Notes: generated from the sequence alone by a model not told the origin. Numbered from the stretch's first letter, positions 10,068-19,804 are shown. The stretch: DNA of 33,873 nucleotides from Cercophora sp. LCS_1 (GCA_036250225.1 JAPZLL010000084.1:1-33873); one strand, 5' to 3'. Translations and numbers: made by a program.

Positions 10068-11054
10068 TTACTGAAGCCAGGGCCGGTTTTTCTTCCACTC
10101 CACCTCGCGGGCTTCGCGCAACGTTTGATATGCCGCCGTGACCTCTGGGAATCCCATCTCTCCAAGTCTCTGCTCAACCCGCACTCTGTACTCGTCGTTA
10201 AGCTCAATTCGCACCGGGGGCTCGCCGTCGCGCGCTACGCTAGGTCTAGTGACACGCTCCACATTCAAGACTCCACAGACGGCGAACTTCGTCCGCACCC
10301 ATTCCAGGGGAGCGTACCCGGCCATCTCCCAGTCGATAACGACAATCCGGTCCCCACCAACGATGATGTTAGTAGGCCCAAGGTCGTTGTGAGACAGGAT
10401 GAACACCGAGCAGTCCATTCCAAGCTCCTGGCATTGTTGTTGGAGAACTTGTACTCGGTCGTCGCGCGGTTCTTGCAACGGGCTCATCCAGTTGCAGTCC
10501 GATGCGGTCATGGCGTTGGACTGGAAGACCTTGATTTCGGCGCAAATTTCTGCGACGCGAGTGACCACGTGCTCCTTCTCCTCTTCAGCCATATCCCACC
10601 ACGCCTCGTTGAGCCGCTTGCCGGGAAAATATGGCTCAATCAGGTAGGTCTTGCCAGCGTCTTCGGTATAGAAGAGGACAGTAGGAACATCGAAGCTGAG
10701 TTGCTCTTTTTTAGCAGCCAGAAACGCTAGGGTTTCGGGTTCTCGTCGAGTGTTGTCGTTGGCGATCCTGATCTTGATGATGAGCGAGTCGCCAAAGCTG
10801 AAAACGGCTGACGCATCGCCAGCGTCGTGGATCTGGCGGGCATGCCCGTCGGGGGCGAGCGGTCCAGCATCAGGCCGGGAGACTGGCGCCGCGGAGAGGG
10901 TATAGTACGAGCCATCGCTAGGGTTCTCCCACAGACAGTTGCAGTCTTCCTTGCGCGGCCCTTGGCTGTGACGGAGGACGTGCTTGCTTCCGACGAGCCA
11001 GGAGGTCGCATCGATTTGCATGACCGAGTCTCGCACGTGGATGGGGGCGTCCAT
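10068..11054 (-). CDS. APH-like phosphotransferase / kinase-like protein
   Basis: Single-exon 328-aa protein of the aminoglycoside phosphotransferase (APH/choline-kinase-like) superfamily. In fungi these are usually kinases of unknown small-molecule substrate, not resistance proteins. A plausible ATP-binding lysine is in DSLIIKIR near residue 93. The catalytic loop is LSHNDLGPTNIIV (His222, Asp224, Asn229), followed by VIDWEMAGYAPLEW carrying the metal-binding Asp. There is no signal peptide or membrane segment. The start is the ATG at 11052-11054, followed by a typical variable N-terminus. The length is normal and the reading frame intact. The neighbours give no functional clue. Confidence 0.88.
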   Translation of the reverse strand: MDAPIHVRDSVMQIDATSWLVGSKHVLRHSQGPRKEDCNCLWENPSDGSYYTLSAAPVSRPDAGPLAPDGHARQIHDAGDASAVFSFGDSLIIKIRIANDNTRREPETLAFLAAKKEQLSFDVPTVLFYTEDAGKTYLIEPYFPGKRLNEAWWDMAEEEKEHVVTRVAEICAEIKVFQSNAMTASDCNWMSPLQEPRDDRVQVLQQQCQELGMDCSVFILSHNDLGPTNIIVGGDRIVVIDWEMAGYAPLEWVRTKFAVCGVLNVERVTRPSVARDGEPPVRIELNDEYRVRVEQRLGEMGFPEVTAAYQTLREAREVEWKKNRPWLQ

Positions 11055-11640
11055 GTCAGGCTAGTTGAGGGATGAGCACCTGTTATTTGAGCAACAAATA
11101 TGTCAAAACTGGGACCAATGCTTCTTACTGCGCAGAAGGAATGAACGCACCGGCCGGTGCAGAATGATGATAAAGGGTGGCAAGGTCAATTATTCTCGTC
11201 CTCTGCTAAAACTTGGTGACGAAAAGCAAAATAGCAGGCACGACACTCAGCTCCAAGCAGCAGGGGCGTCGGACCCACCTTTCGGGGCAGCCCGCCCAGC
11301 CAGGGCTTGGAAACGGCAAGCGCACGAGCCAACCCTCCCATGATCTCATCATGCCACAGCAACAAGCCGCTGCGATGCACAGTGTTGTCCTATCAAACGC
11401 ATCATCGCTTTGTAGGCTACCCTTCGATCTGGTTGGGTGGGAAAGTTCACGTTGTGAACGTACCAAAGAGGAAGCGGTGTGGCAGCCCTCGTCACCCCAC
11501 GACTTTGTGTGACGGGTTAAACTGATTCGATTGGCCCGGACTCGGCTGCTTTGCTGACCGGCGTCATGCCACACCAAACTTAAAGTCTAGCCTATAAGTA
11601 GTTCGAAGCACCAGCGGGCCAGGCCTGCTTGTTGCCCTCT
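11055..11640. other. Intergenic, nothing recognised
   Basis: This is the 5' flank of the APH-like gene. It contains a small inverted repeat GTTCAC-GTT-GTGAAC near 11446, but no gene or element that I can support. Confidence 0.35.
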
Positions 11641-11661
11641 TGGTCGAGCCCATCTTGATCG

Positions 11662-11671
11662 TATATATAAA
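11662..11671 (+). promoter_or_regulatory. TATA box
   Basis: TATATATAAA is followed by about 90 bp of strongly pyrimidine- and C-rich sequence (TTCCCCTACCC, CAACTACTTCTCCCGACC). That is the layout of core promoters of well-expressed fungal genes. It sits just upstream of the cysteine-containing frame at 11768. Confidence 0.5.
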
Positions 11672-11767
11672 CGCCTCGACTTCCCCTACCCAGCGTATCC
11701 AAGCCATCCCAACTCCCCAACCCGACTCAACTACTTCTCCCGACCGCTCCACCCACACGCAAAAGCC

Positions 11768-11944
11768 CACGTTTTCATCATATCTGTTATCGAGAACGCG
11801 CCGATTCTTGTCAACAACTGGAACTGCTCATGCGGATACAACAATCCTACCAACGCCAAATCCTGCGCGGGGCAGGTCAAAAACTCGGATGGCAAATTGG
11901 TAACGTGTGGCAAGGCTAGCAACTATGCTAGTACTGCTAAGTAG
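11768..11944 (+). pseudogene. Possible relic of a small secreted cysteine-containing protein
   Basis: An open stretch of 58 codons ends at TAG (11942-11944). It begins with a hydrophobic segment (HVFIISVIENAPILV), followed by a polar part with four Cys (NCSCGYNN, KSCAG, VTCGK). This resembles the end of a signal peptide plus a short secreted protein. There is no ATG in this frame or anywhere between the TATA box and the frame. So the start may have been lost, or an unseen upstream exon is needed. Function unknown. Confidence 0.3.
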
Positions 11945-12570
11945 GACTTGACAGCAGGTACTCGTTTGTTGCCAGCCAAGTTGCCCGCGCATTTGTTTCT
12001 GACCTGAGAGACAGCAGCTTTTGGATTCGTAACAGATTCGGGAACACATCTGCTTGTCTCAAGTGGAAATACAGCCGGGTTTCAATTCGGGTGCCATGCA
12101 TGCCCGTAGGGGTTGATGGGTGGTGTGGGGTTGCCTCAGCAGCCAATACGCTCGAGAGGGGCAATTAAAGAATACCAACCAAGAGCCAGAGCACAAGCTC
12201 CATGCCGATACATGTTCATGTGCCCGGTTAGAGAGGCGTGGGACTCGAGAGCTCAACGGAGGCACAAGTCCTTGGAGCTGCGGGGAAGGATCAAGGCTGC
12301 CTGGCCTCCGTTTTCGAGTAGAGGGGTTCAAATACGACACCTTTGACTGAACAGTGAAAAGGTTCAATGAGATCCGGAGTGAAAATAACAGTTCGTGATG
12401 CTTTGCGTTCCACTCTACGGAGTACCTCGGTGCGATGGCGGCCGTGACACATCGACCAACGAGGCAGAACCGCCCTTTTTGGTGTCCTCGATGATGTTCG
12501 CAGGCGTCGCCTCGTTACCCCGTTTGTTTGTGGCAGCCCCTCCCATTCTGTGGCACGCTCGTGCAGCGCC
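11945..12570. other. Intergenic, nothing recognised
   Basis: Short open frames occur on both strands, but none shows a family motif or convincing codon pattern. A B-box-like GGTTCAAATAC at about 12325 has no matching tRNA body. Confidence 0.35.
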
Positions 12571-12599
12571 TCATGAATATGCCGCTTTGCGGCGGAGAG

Positions 12600-12830
12600 C
12601 AATCATCCCCTCGAGGTGCGAGTAGTCGGGCTTGTCGTCGAAACCCAAGGACCGAGTGTAGTTGATGTACGCGACGAATTCGCTAGGGAGCAGACCTTCG
12701 CAGAGGGCGTCGCCCGTTGTACTGTTCTTGATCTCCTTCCGCTCGTCCCTCTCCTCCTCAGTTGCGGTCTTCAGGCCCTGCCACGGCAGGGCAGCGCTAC
12801 AAACCTCCTCCTCGACCTCGATACCCAAAC
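12600..12830 (-). pseudogene. Casein kinase 1-like C-lobe fragment
   Basis: The translation contains ALPWQGLKTATEEERDER, LCEGLLPSEFVAYINYTRSL and GFDDKPDYSHL, the hallmark of the casein kinase 1 C-lobe (LPWQGLK...EFxxYLNYxRxLxFxxxPDYxYL). Only about 75 residues are recognisable. Neither the ATP-binding and catalytic parts upstream nor the rest of the domain downstream is found. The minus-strand fragment ends just before the divergent BCS1-like ORF. It is an isolated gene fragment with no kinase activity expected. Confidence 0.75.
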
Positions 12831-12890
12831 ACCAAATCACCGCCTTTCCAGGTGAACACGCTTCTGGCTGTTGACCAAGCCTTTTCTATA

Positions 12891-13658
12891 ATGGCCGCCA
12901 AGGCCTCCGTCTTTCTCAACGCAGACGGCGAGTGGCAGCCGTCTGTAACCCGGCCTACACAGCCAATCTCTTCTGTTATACTGGACGATCGGGTCAAGGA
13001 AGTTCTCCCGGGAAATGTCCGCGACTTTCTCGACCCAGCTTCTCGAGAGCAGCACCGCGACCCATACGGGCGATCCTGCCTGTTTCACGGACCTACCGGA
13101 ACCGGAAAGACATGCTTGGCTCTCGCTATCGCGGGACATTTCGATCTGCATGTTTACATCGTCTGCATGCCCGTCAACAACAGCAACCTGAAGACCTTGC
13201 TCGCCCGGGTTACAACCCCATCCATTATCGTCTTGGAAGATGTCGAGAACGCCAATTCACAGCCGCGCGAAGGAACCGCCTCTCTGTCCGCGCTCCTTGA
13301 TGCCATCGACAGTGCAGGGGATGGCCATCCGATAATCATGACAACCCGCCACATCGAGCTCGTCGACGGCGCTCTGATGGAACCCAGTCGCGTGGCTGTG
13401 AAAGCCGAGTTCGGCCTCGCGGACAAGGAAATGATGGCTGGACTCTTTCGTTTTGCTTATCAAGACCACGAGGCAATCGGCCAGCGCGCAGAAGAGTTCG
13501 CCGCAAAAATTCCGGAGCGGGAGTTCAGCCCGGCCGAGTTCATGTCATTTTTCGCCTCGAATTTCTGGTCTCCGGAAGCCGCTATCAGTGGCGTGGAGAA
13601 GTGGATGGCGGCAGTCAGGGACGAGAGGGAGAAGATGGGGCGCCAGTCGGGCAAATAA
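12891..13658 (+). CDS. BCS1-like AAA ATPase domain, short and divergent
   Basis: Related to BCS1-type AAA proteins, in which an N-terminal membrane and BCS1-specific region precedes one AAA domain. Here the ATG at 12891 gives 255 aa with only the AAA part and no membrane segment. Visible motifs: PISSVILDDRVKE, Walker A GPTGTGKT (67-74), IIVLEDVEN as Walker B, and EFGLADKEM. Oddities: the usual GIPYRRGYL stretch before Walker A is shortened to PYGRSCL. The sensor-1 Asn of the family's MTTNH is Arg153 (MTTRH). The RPGR element reads EPSR (164-167). Together these suggest impaired ATPase function or a pseudogene with an intact frame. The frame extends upstream to 12762 without motifs. It is divergent from the CK1 fragment. 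Confidence 0.75.
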   Translation: MAAKASVFLNADGEWQPSVTRPTQPISSVILDDRVKEVLPGNVRDFLDPASREQHRDPYGRSCLFHGPTGTGKTCLALAIAGHFDLHVYIVCMPVNNSNLKTLLARVTTPSIIVLEDVENANSQPREGTASLSALLDAIDSAGDGHPIIMTTRHIELVDGALMEPSRVAVKAEFGLADKEMMAGLFRFAYQDHEAIGQRAEEFAAKIPEREFSPAEFMSFFASNFWSPEAAISGVEKWMAAVRDEREKMGRQSGK

Positions 13659-13871
13659 TACAACGGCCTCAGCCACTTCCCGGGGGCCGAGGGGATTCCT
13701 GTTCACCAAACGAATGTCTTGAGGCTGCACGAGAGACAGAGACGAAGATGTTGATGGATTGAGTGGAGGAGCAACTGGTGGGTGGAAATCCCACCAAAAG
13801 ACGCTGGTGGGCTTGCGCACTGGCCACCGCACCGCCAGGGCGGTGTGGTGGTCAACAGAATGAATCGGATT

Positions 13872-14230
13872 CTAGCCGGCTTTGCGCGGTTGCCGCGATC
13901 CGCCAAATTCTTCCCCCTTGAGATGCTGTTTCCGGAGGTCTGAGATTGAGCGTCGTATCACATCAAGGTCGTATTCCGTTCGCTCGATAGTTGCCGGGCG
14001 GTTTTTCCTTCCCCTCTCCCTCTCTCGATATCTGCCATCATCTTCTCGACTCGACGCTGCTTCTTGGCGATATTCCTGCATGGTCCACAATCCCCAATTT
14101 CATACTGCGTCCAGAAGACCAGCTTGGGTCCGCATGTTGCGCCAGCCCTGTATTCCTTGTCACATTGCTCTCGGAATCTTCCCCACTTCCAGGAGCCACA
14201 TCGAAACTGTATTCGTTCGAAAAAGCACAT
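13872..14230 (-). pseudogene. Small fungal Cys-containing unknown-family protein, frameshifted
   Basis: The reading begins at MCFFERIQFRCGSWKWG (ATG at 14230) and continues with EQCDKEYRAG, TCGPKLVF and DCGPCRNIAKKQRRVEKM. It then shifts frame at a five-A run in GGAAAAACCG near 14009 and continues with RPATIERTEYDLDVIRRSIS to a stop at 13872. Reading the two frames together gives about 118 residues, with a Cys-rich front and a basic, coiled-coil-like back. I recall this arrangement from hypothetical fungal proteins; no function is known to me. The shift could be an A-run sequencing error. Confidence 0.6.
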
Positions 14231-14945
14231 TGCTGTGTAATATCTGGAGGAGAATGACGCGATCGACAATCCCAAAGCTGTCAATGGGGCATCATTGCCA
14301 ATTATAGAGTGTGTCCCCCTGGCGATACTAGGATGCCAAGAGTTCCAATTCCAGTTGGACCGTATGCGCCATCACAGAAGGATCGCGGGCTGACGTCACA
14401 GCTGCTTATCGACGGCAGATGATTGGGTCCACGATCAGTCTCGCCAATGAGATCATACGTCATATGACCCACTTACCACCAACACACTCAGGGCCTCGCT
14501 TGTGTCTTGATTTGGTTGGTTACCGACACTCCGGTTGCACAGTACGGCACTGTGACCTAGTCGCTGTCGCCGCAGAAATCGTTGGTGATTGTCGGCGCCT
14601 GTTCCGTGGGGCCCGGCGCACGAGCCAAAATTGAAAAATTTCAACTTTTCTCGTCTGGCTGCTCCCCTGTCTCATGCTTCAGTTTGCAGAAGTAGACGCT
14701 TAAATTGGAATATTTTACCAGATCCCTGATTCTCCACGTAATTACTGACCTCCTCTACTGGCTCAGCACCGGTGTCTCGGCAAAACCTTGATCAGCGGGG
14801 CCAACACTCCTACAAACGTAAGCTTCAGTCCACCAAGTCGACCAAGCAACCGGGACAGAGAAAATTACCAATATAACCCAGTTCAATAAGTCTGTTCAAA
14901 TCCATCAATTTGAGCCCAAAGCTCCCGTGCCCTGGTATGGAAAAT
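14231..14945. other. Intergenic, nothing recognised
   Basis: It includes a modestly AT-richer part (14630-14900). No gene, tRNA or transposon terminus could be supported. Confidence 0.4.
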
Positions 14946-14949
14946 GCCT

Positions 14950-15045
14950 ATACGGAGACCCACCTACGCAGACCTGCCTACGCCGAGACCTGCCCACGCG
15001 GGTCTGCCCACACGGAGACCTGCTCACGCGGACCTGCCTACACGG
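14950..15045. repeat. 30-bp minisatellite (about 3 copies)
   Basis: Alternating 14- and 16-bp blocks of the form CCTACGC-GACCTG and CCTACGCCGAGACCTG make a 30-bp period. Because 30 is a multiple of three, every frame reads as a 10-residue repeat, e.g. PTYADLPTPR, PAHAGLPTRR, PAHADLPTRG. The ORF around it has no other coding evidence. Confidence 0.8.
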
Positions 15046-15229
15046 GGGTTCAATGTAAGGCTGTGGCGTGGCCACCAAGGCGCATCACGGGGGGGGCACA
15101 AGAATGGGTCCTCGGCAAGTCACCACGTGCACGGCAAGGTCGGCCGTACCGCCTGCTAACGGAAACCAGGTTCGTTGATAAAATCTACACGATCAGCTAA
15201 CCCCCCCTCTCCCCGCCCGGCGGCCGCCA

Positions 15230-16248
15230 CTAAACGTCTCCCCGCCGGAGCGCCATAACGTCGGCAAGAATCTCCAGCAGTTGCTGAACCTCGTCAGCCT
15301 CCAGCGAAGGAAGCAGCCTCGACAGGTTGTACATGATGTCGATGCCCGAGACCGACCCCTTCTGATATCCCCTCGCTGGGCGACCCGCGAGGAGGCAAGA
15401 CCGGGCACGAGACTCGACGAACCTCAGGTCCTTGCCGCTCAGGAGCCCCAGCAAGGCCCGGACGTTACGGCAGCCAAGCCGGTCAACCGAAGGAGACGTC
15501 CAATCGCCGGCATACCCCACGAGCTGCGGAAGCAGGACACCACCTACTCCCCGGTCAGCAAGAGAAACGGCTAGCGGACGAGGCGAGGCTCGGCATACCT
15601 CGGGGACGCGGCCTGGGCGCCAGGGTACAAGCGTAGTCCCGCCTCGCGTAGACGCAGTTAGTACACGCTCCGTCAAACTCGGCCGTCGCGATGCAGCTGG
15701 CAAACGGGCCAGTCGGCGACGGGCCAGCGCAGTGGGCACACGGCAGGGCGTTGACGGCGTCAAGCTTGGCATGCGCGGCGATAGCTAGACCTGATCAGCA
15801 GGCGGTCTGCAGCATGTGCAGCAAAGAGGGCGTGTTACCAGAGCGTGCTATCGAGTCGCTTAGGTCCAAGTGCATAAAGGACGACTCCCCGTCGACGGAT
15901 CGGCCATCACCGACGAGGCGGACATCGAAAAGACGGCAGAGCTCTCCGATCTGATGTGCGGGATCAGTAGGCGATCTTCGGGGGCGAGGATGGCAGGTAC
16001 GATAAACATACCCCGCCGCGTGACCGCAAAATGTCCTACATATGCTGGCCGCGGGAGCCGGGAGAGGTCATGCAGTTGAGCACGTGGGCCGTGTACGTGT
16101 CGAGGCCGGCAGCCGTATCAGGCGGGCGAGCGGGGCTGCCATACGGCAGCGGGTTGCAGCCAGCCCTCCACGGATACCTATTCGAATGCCGGTCATCCTC
16201 CCCGGCCACCGAGTCGGCGGCGTGGTCAGTGTCTTGCATGTCGTCCAT
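15230..16248 (-). pseudogene. Fungal unknown-family gene with Cys motif, multiply frameshifted
   Basis: Coding-like pieces lie in order on the minus strand in changing frames. They are: MDDMQDTDHAADS...RAGCNPLPYGSPARPP from an ATG at 16248; MFIVPAILAPEDRLLIPHI; LDLSDSIARSGNTPSLLHM; a stop; then a six-cysteine motif at about 15740-15625; and finally GIDIMYNLSRLLPSLEADEV to a stop at 15230. The Cys pattern is C-x2-C-x11-C-x9-C-x2-C-x8-C (CAHCAG, PFASC, GACTNC). It resembles a motif seen at the C-terminus of many fungal lineage-specific hypothetical proteins and may bind zinc. At least two frameshifts and two stops are needed. Boundaries are approximate and the function unknown. Confidence 0.5.
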
Positions 16249-16721
16249 GGAATTCTGGCGTGGGCCGCAGAAGCGATGAGAAGAGAAAGGAGGAGTGGCT
16301 GGAATCGGCGGTGGCGCTGTGTGCGGTTTAAACGAGGCAGGGTCTGAGAAGAAAGGGTCAAAGAGAAAAACCGCAGCACACAATGGGGTCGGACGAACCA
16401 TCTCGAGCCGGCCAGAAACACCGCGGAGTACCAGCTTCGGGAAGGAGCCCGGTTCGGGGCAGCGTGAGGAGGCAAGGCTCGAGGCAGGTTGCCTCAGGCG
16501 ACCGAACCTGAGGGGTCTGTACGCGGACTGCTTTTTGGCAAGGCAACCGAGGACAAGGCAAACCGTCATCAGGAAGATCAAAAACTCGATTACTCCTGTC
16601 GACCTCCTGTTAGATGGGGGCTCCAGATCGGGAGTGTCACCATGACGGCGCCTACAAGAACCGCGCCGACCCGTTGATCCCACGTCCGTTGCAAGAATGG
16701 CCGGACCTCTGCTCCATCCTC
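16249..16721. other. Intergenic, no recognised gene
   Basis: A long minus-strand open frame covers this stretch (to 16758), but it looks like an accidental 5' extension of the downstream relic. One hydrophobic run (VIEFLIFLMTVCLVLGCL) is present, without other support. Confidence 0.35.
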
Positions 16722-17425
16722 TCAAGCTCCAGTCAGTCGTGCCGCGTTTTCCTGGCATGCCCGCTCCCGCAACACGTCGCTCCAGTCTGTTTCGCCCTCG
16801 TCCATCATCTCAGCAAACTCACTGCAAATGTCGGCGGATGGCAGCCAGCAGGGGTGCTCAAATTCGTCCCAGTTATGGCCGATGCGCCAGCGGCGGAACT
16901 TTGCCTCCGCCCAAGCCAGGCAGCTGGTGGCGGAATATGTCTTGTTCGCATGGCTGACGATCTTGTGTGTTGGCGTACGTTGACCGCATCAGGCATGCCC
17001 AGCCGGGCAAGCTGGTCATTGACGGCATGATGCAAACTCTGCAGTCGATCGCCTCTGTGCCGGTCCTCGTCGAGGCAGTCGCTGGGTTTCTCCGAGGTGC
17101 CGTCAAACATGATGACCTGGTCCGGCCGGCGTTTGACACACGCAACCGACCAAATTCCTTGGTGTTGGTAGAACAAAAATGTCTTCTTGACTTGCGGCGC
17201 GGGGAAGGCCTCGAGGTCAAAACCCTGCGCTCTAAGCAAGGCAAAATAAACACCTTGGTCGCGGTAGCGGTCGTTCAGCCAGGCGATCTGGAGTGCCATG
17301 GTCTCGGCGTCGCAGTTTTTGTTGTTCCGGTACGTGAGTTGGGACTCAGCCTTGTCCTTGACGCGTTTGAATGTCTGGAGCTCGATGTGGTCCCGGACCC
17401 GCACCACGCTGAAGAACCGTCGAAA
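16722..17425 (-). pseudogene. Unknown-family protein, 5'-truncated and frameshifted
   Basis: A long frame runs from near 17425 (no ATG; RRFFSVVRVRDHIELQTFKR) through WLNDRYRDQGVYFALLRAQG and LFYQHQGIWSVACVKRR to about 16970. A one-base shift then moves to another clearly coding-like frame (YSATSCLAWAEAKFRRWRIG, NWDEFEHPCWLPSADICSEF), ending at TGA 16722-16724. Together this is about 230 residues. Function not recognised. Its 5' side stops where the composite retroelement unit copy 1 begins, so the start was probably cut off by that rearrangement. Confidence 0.5.
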
Positions 17426-17710
17426 GGAGAATTCGAAACCGGGCTACTGGAACATAGCCATTTCGACCGCTAGAACACGACAGTGGGAGGACCCCCGCTA
17501 GCACAACGAAAACAACAATGCTGAGATCATTGCCGCAAAGACAACAATGCCGAACCCATTGCCGAGAACGAAACAGAACGATCAGGACTCCGGAATCGTC
17601 CGCCAAGAATTGACTGGAAGACTGGCCATCTCCAGTGGGATAAAGCTCGTGCCCCACTACCTGCTGCCTGGAATTTCGCACCATCCAATGACCGCCTAGG
17701 CGCCTCACTG
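17425..17710 (+). mobile_element. Ty3-type gag/protease relic, unit copy 1
   Basis: Aligned by eye to 29565-30260 and then to 30639-30720. Shared are the ACATAGCC start region, the imperfect 29-bp repeats (ACAACAATGC..., CATTGCCG), and the post-protease motif DNA CTGGAAGACTGGCCATCTCC AGTGGGATAAAGC at 17611-17646. Relative to copy 2, two internal blocks are missing (corresponding to about 29755-30230 and 30262-30638). No open frame remains. Confidence 0.75.
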
Positions 17711-17824
17711 CTGCGAACACAATTCTAAACAAGGACCGGTGAGGCTCCCAGCCGGCCCAATTTCTCGACCGCGCCTCGAGATAGAAACCAACACATCCTC
17801 CGTCACACCGCAACATTCGTCGCC

Positions 17825-19252
17825 ATGGACGAACCGCACACTCATGCAGAGGAGAAGCAAGCTCCCCAGAGAAAACGACAGAACAATAGCGACATCGACG
17901 ATCACGAACCGCAGCCAAAACGAGCGCGATTGACGCGGAAGAATCTCGCCGGATTCGACAAGATGGGCAAGAAGAAGAACTCAGACCCCTCGGACGATTC
18001 GGGCTCGACCAAGACCAAGACCGCATCGACAACGACGTCTGGATTTGCTGTCAAGGCCCGAAATAATGGGATCCTCGAATCGGCATACTCCAAGCCACCC
18101 ACGAATCTCGAAGATCTCCGCAGACGACAAGCCAAATCCCGCGCCACCGCTTCCCCACCAGAATCAGTGTACAACGACTATGTCGACAGAGTCGAAGGAG
18201 CCGGCAACGAAGCAACCGTGGTCGTCCAGACGAGCGAACTGTTGAAGAAGTATCCTAAGGGCTACCGCCAAGCCTACAACCGAGCATTCACGAATCTTCT
18301 GGACGACGTCGGGTTCAACAATGGCCTGTCTGCCCCACAGCCTGATTTCGTCGAGGGACTAGAGGCAGAAGAATACCGGCCGTTCCCCGCGGACGACCAC
18401 ATCCCGGGAGCTGCCCTCTATAGAGACGACCCCCGCTCTATCACCCTGCCACAAATAGCTGGAGAGTGGAAGGGCCCCGCTGGAGACATGAGAGAAGCGA
18501 GAATGCAGAGCGCCTACGACGGAGCCGCAATGGTTCACGCAAGAAACCAAGCTCTCGCCTAAATGGGAAAAGCCGACCCCACTGGCCATGCAGAAATTAC
18601 GACATTCACCACGGACGGCACCAACCTCAACCTCTTCGCACATTACGCCGCTGAAACGGAGGACGGCACGCTCGAGTAACACCAATATCCTATCTCGTCA
18701 ATGAACCTCACAGGCACTTACCAAGGCCACAAGGACGGACGAAAAAGTCTCAGGAACGCCCAAGACTATGCGAAGACTCAGTCCGAAGAACTAAGAGACC
18801 AGCTGAAGGAATATTGGCAACAGCAACGCAACAGCCTCCACCCTATCGTCGAAGGGGTGCCGACTTTGCCCGTACCGGGCACCGAACCACCGAACACTTG
18901 CGAGAATGAGGACGACTACGAAGTCGTCGAACACCAGCCTGTTTACCAGCCGACGCCGCCCACGTCATCCAAGCACAAGAGTAGCAAGACGCACTATCAC
19001 CACTCGCACCATTCGCACCACTCGCATTCGACGCCGCATTCGTCGGAGGCTCCCCCCACGACACACGACCATGCCCCCAGCAGCGGCCAGAAACGAAAGG
19101 CCCCATCCTCGCAAGGATCGCCAAGCGGTTCTTCCCATCCTAGCAAGCACATGAACTACTGGACGAGGGACAGAAAGAGCGGACGCTTTTACCACAAACG
19201 TTCCGATGGCACGATCTCCCGGCTCGAGGAGGAGGACGACGGACGCGACTAA
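17825..19252 (+). pseudogene. PD-(D/E)XK-like (E-W-K) family protein, copy 1, two in-frame TAA
   Basis: Paralog of the ORF at 30784, alignable over its whole length in one frame without frameshift. The basic N-terminus (KRARLTRKNL) looks like an NLS. A D-D-x(11)-E-W-K core follows (Asp201/202, Glu214, Lys216), then EARMQSAYDGAAMVHARNQA and ITTFTTDGTNLNLFAHYA. After this comes a coiled-coil-like EELRDQLKEYWQQQ, and a His/Ser-rich, low-complexity tail ending in a W-x5-K-S-G-x-[FY]-Y-H-K block. Two TAA stops (18560-18562 and 18677-18679) stand exactly where copy 2 has TAC (Tyr). Both are C-to-A changes, unlike the C-to-T pattern elsewhere. The stop at 19250-19252 is probably the ancestral end. 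If translated, only 245 aa, including the E-W-K core, would be made. Confidence 0.8.
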
Positions 19253-19804
19253 GTACGGTCGTTGGGACATGGACCATGAAGGAGGGGAAACCTGTTACAA
19301 CCTGCCAAGCCCTGTCAGCGGTATTGTCAGCCCTGGAATTCCACCCTCAGGTCTCTGTGCGATTCTTTCTTACCCCAGTGAGCGGGGGCGCCATGGTTGT
19401 GTCGGCTGCTTGTGCTGATGTTTGTGATGGGTCTCGGTCGATCGGCGGAGGCTGGCGCTGTTGACTTGAGGTTGAGCGTTGGTCTTTCCACGCGGTAACG
19501 CTCGAGAGTGGAGGCTGTGGTTTTGCCAAGGGCTGCCGTAGGTGATTTCGCTCTTTGGAAAACGCGTTGCAGGAGGAGGGAGAGGTGAGGCTGGGTGTTT
19601 GGGTGGTGGCTGGAGGAGTTTGGGTTTGGGGAAGAGATTTATCTGGGGAGGGAAGGGCTGCCGCCAATCGAGGAGGCAGAGGGGAAGAATCTAATGGACC
19701 TCTATTGCTCTTGCTTTAAAACCTAGGACTGTGTTTCCATCCGATATTCTGTTGCTCCCCGCCTGTCCCTAACTGCCAGATCCTTCACCCCCTCCCTTCC
19801 CCGT
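19253..19804. other. 3' flank of unit copy 1, then empty
   Basis: The first 70 bp or so match the flank of copy 2 (GGGGAAACCTGTTACAACCT), so the duplicated unit ends near 19325. Beyond this no gene is recognisable up to the stop codon of the DUF3435 relic. Confidence 0.5.

Noticed and set aside
12318..12335. tRNA-like B box (GGTTCAAATAC)
   Set aside because: No acceptor stem, A box or cloverleaf could be built around it. No other tRNA or rRNA candidates were seen in the window.
14950..15045. CRISPR-like array
   Set aside because: Contiguous imperfect 30-bp tandem repeats without spacers, in a fungal genome.
16036..16758. 240-codon minus-strand ORF as an intact gene
   Set aside because: Only its end carries coding-like sequence that continues into other frames downstream. 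The front looks like chance open frame in GC-rich DNA.
17101..17200. Ulp1-like cysteine protease reading of GIWSVACVKRRPDQVIMFDG
   Set aside because: It resembles the HW...D strand pair, but the His is Ile, no catalytic Cys block follows, and the frame breaks soon after.
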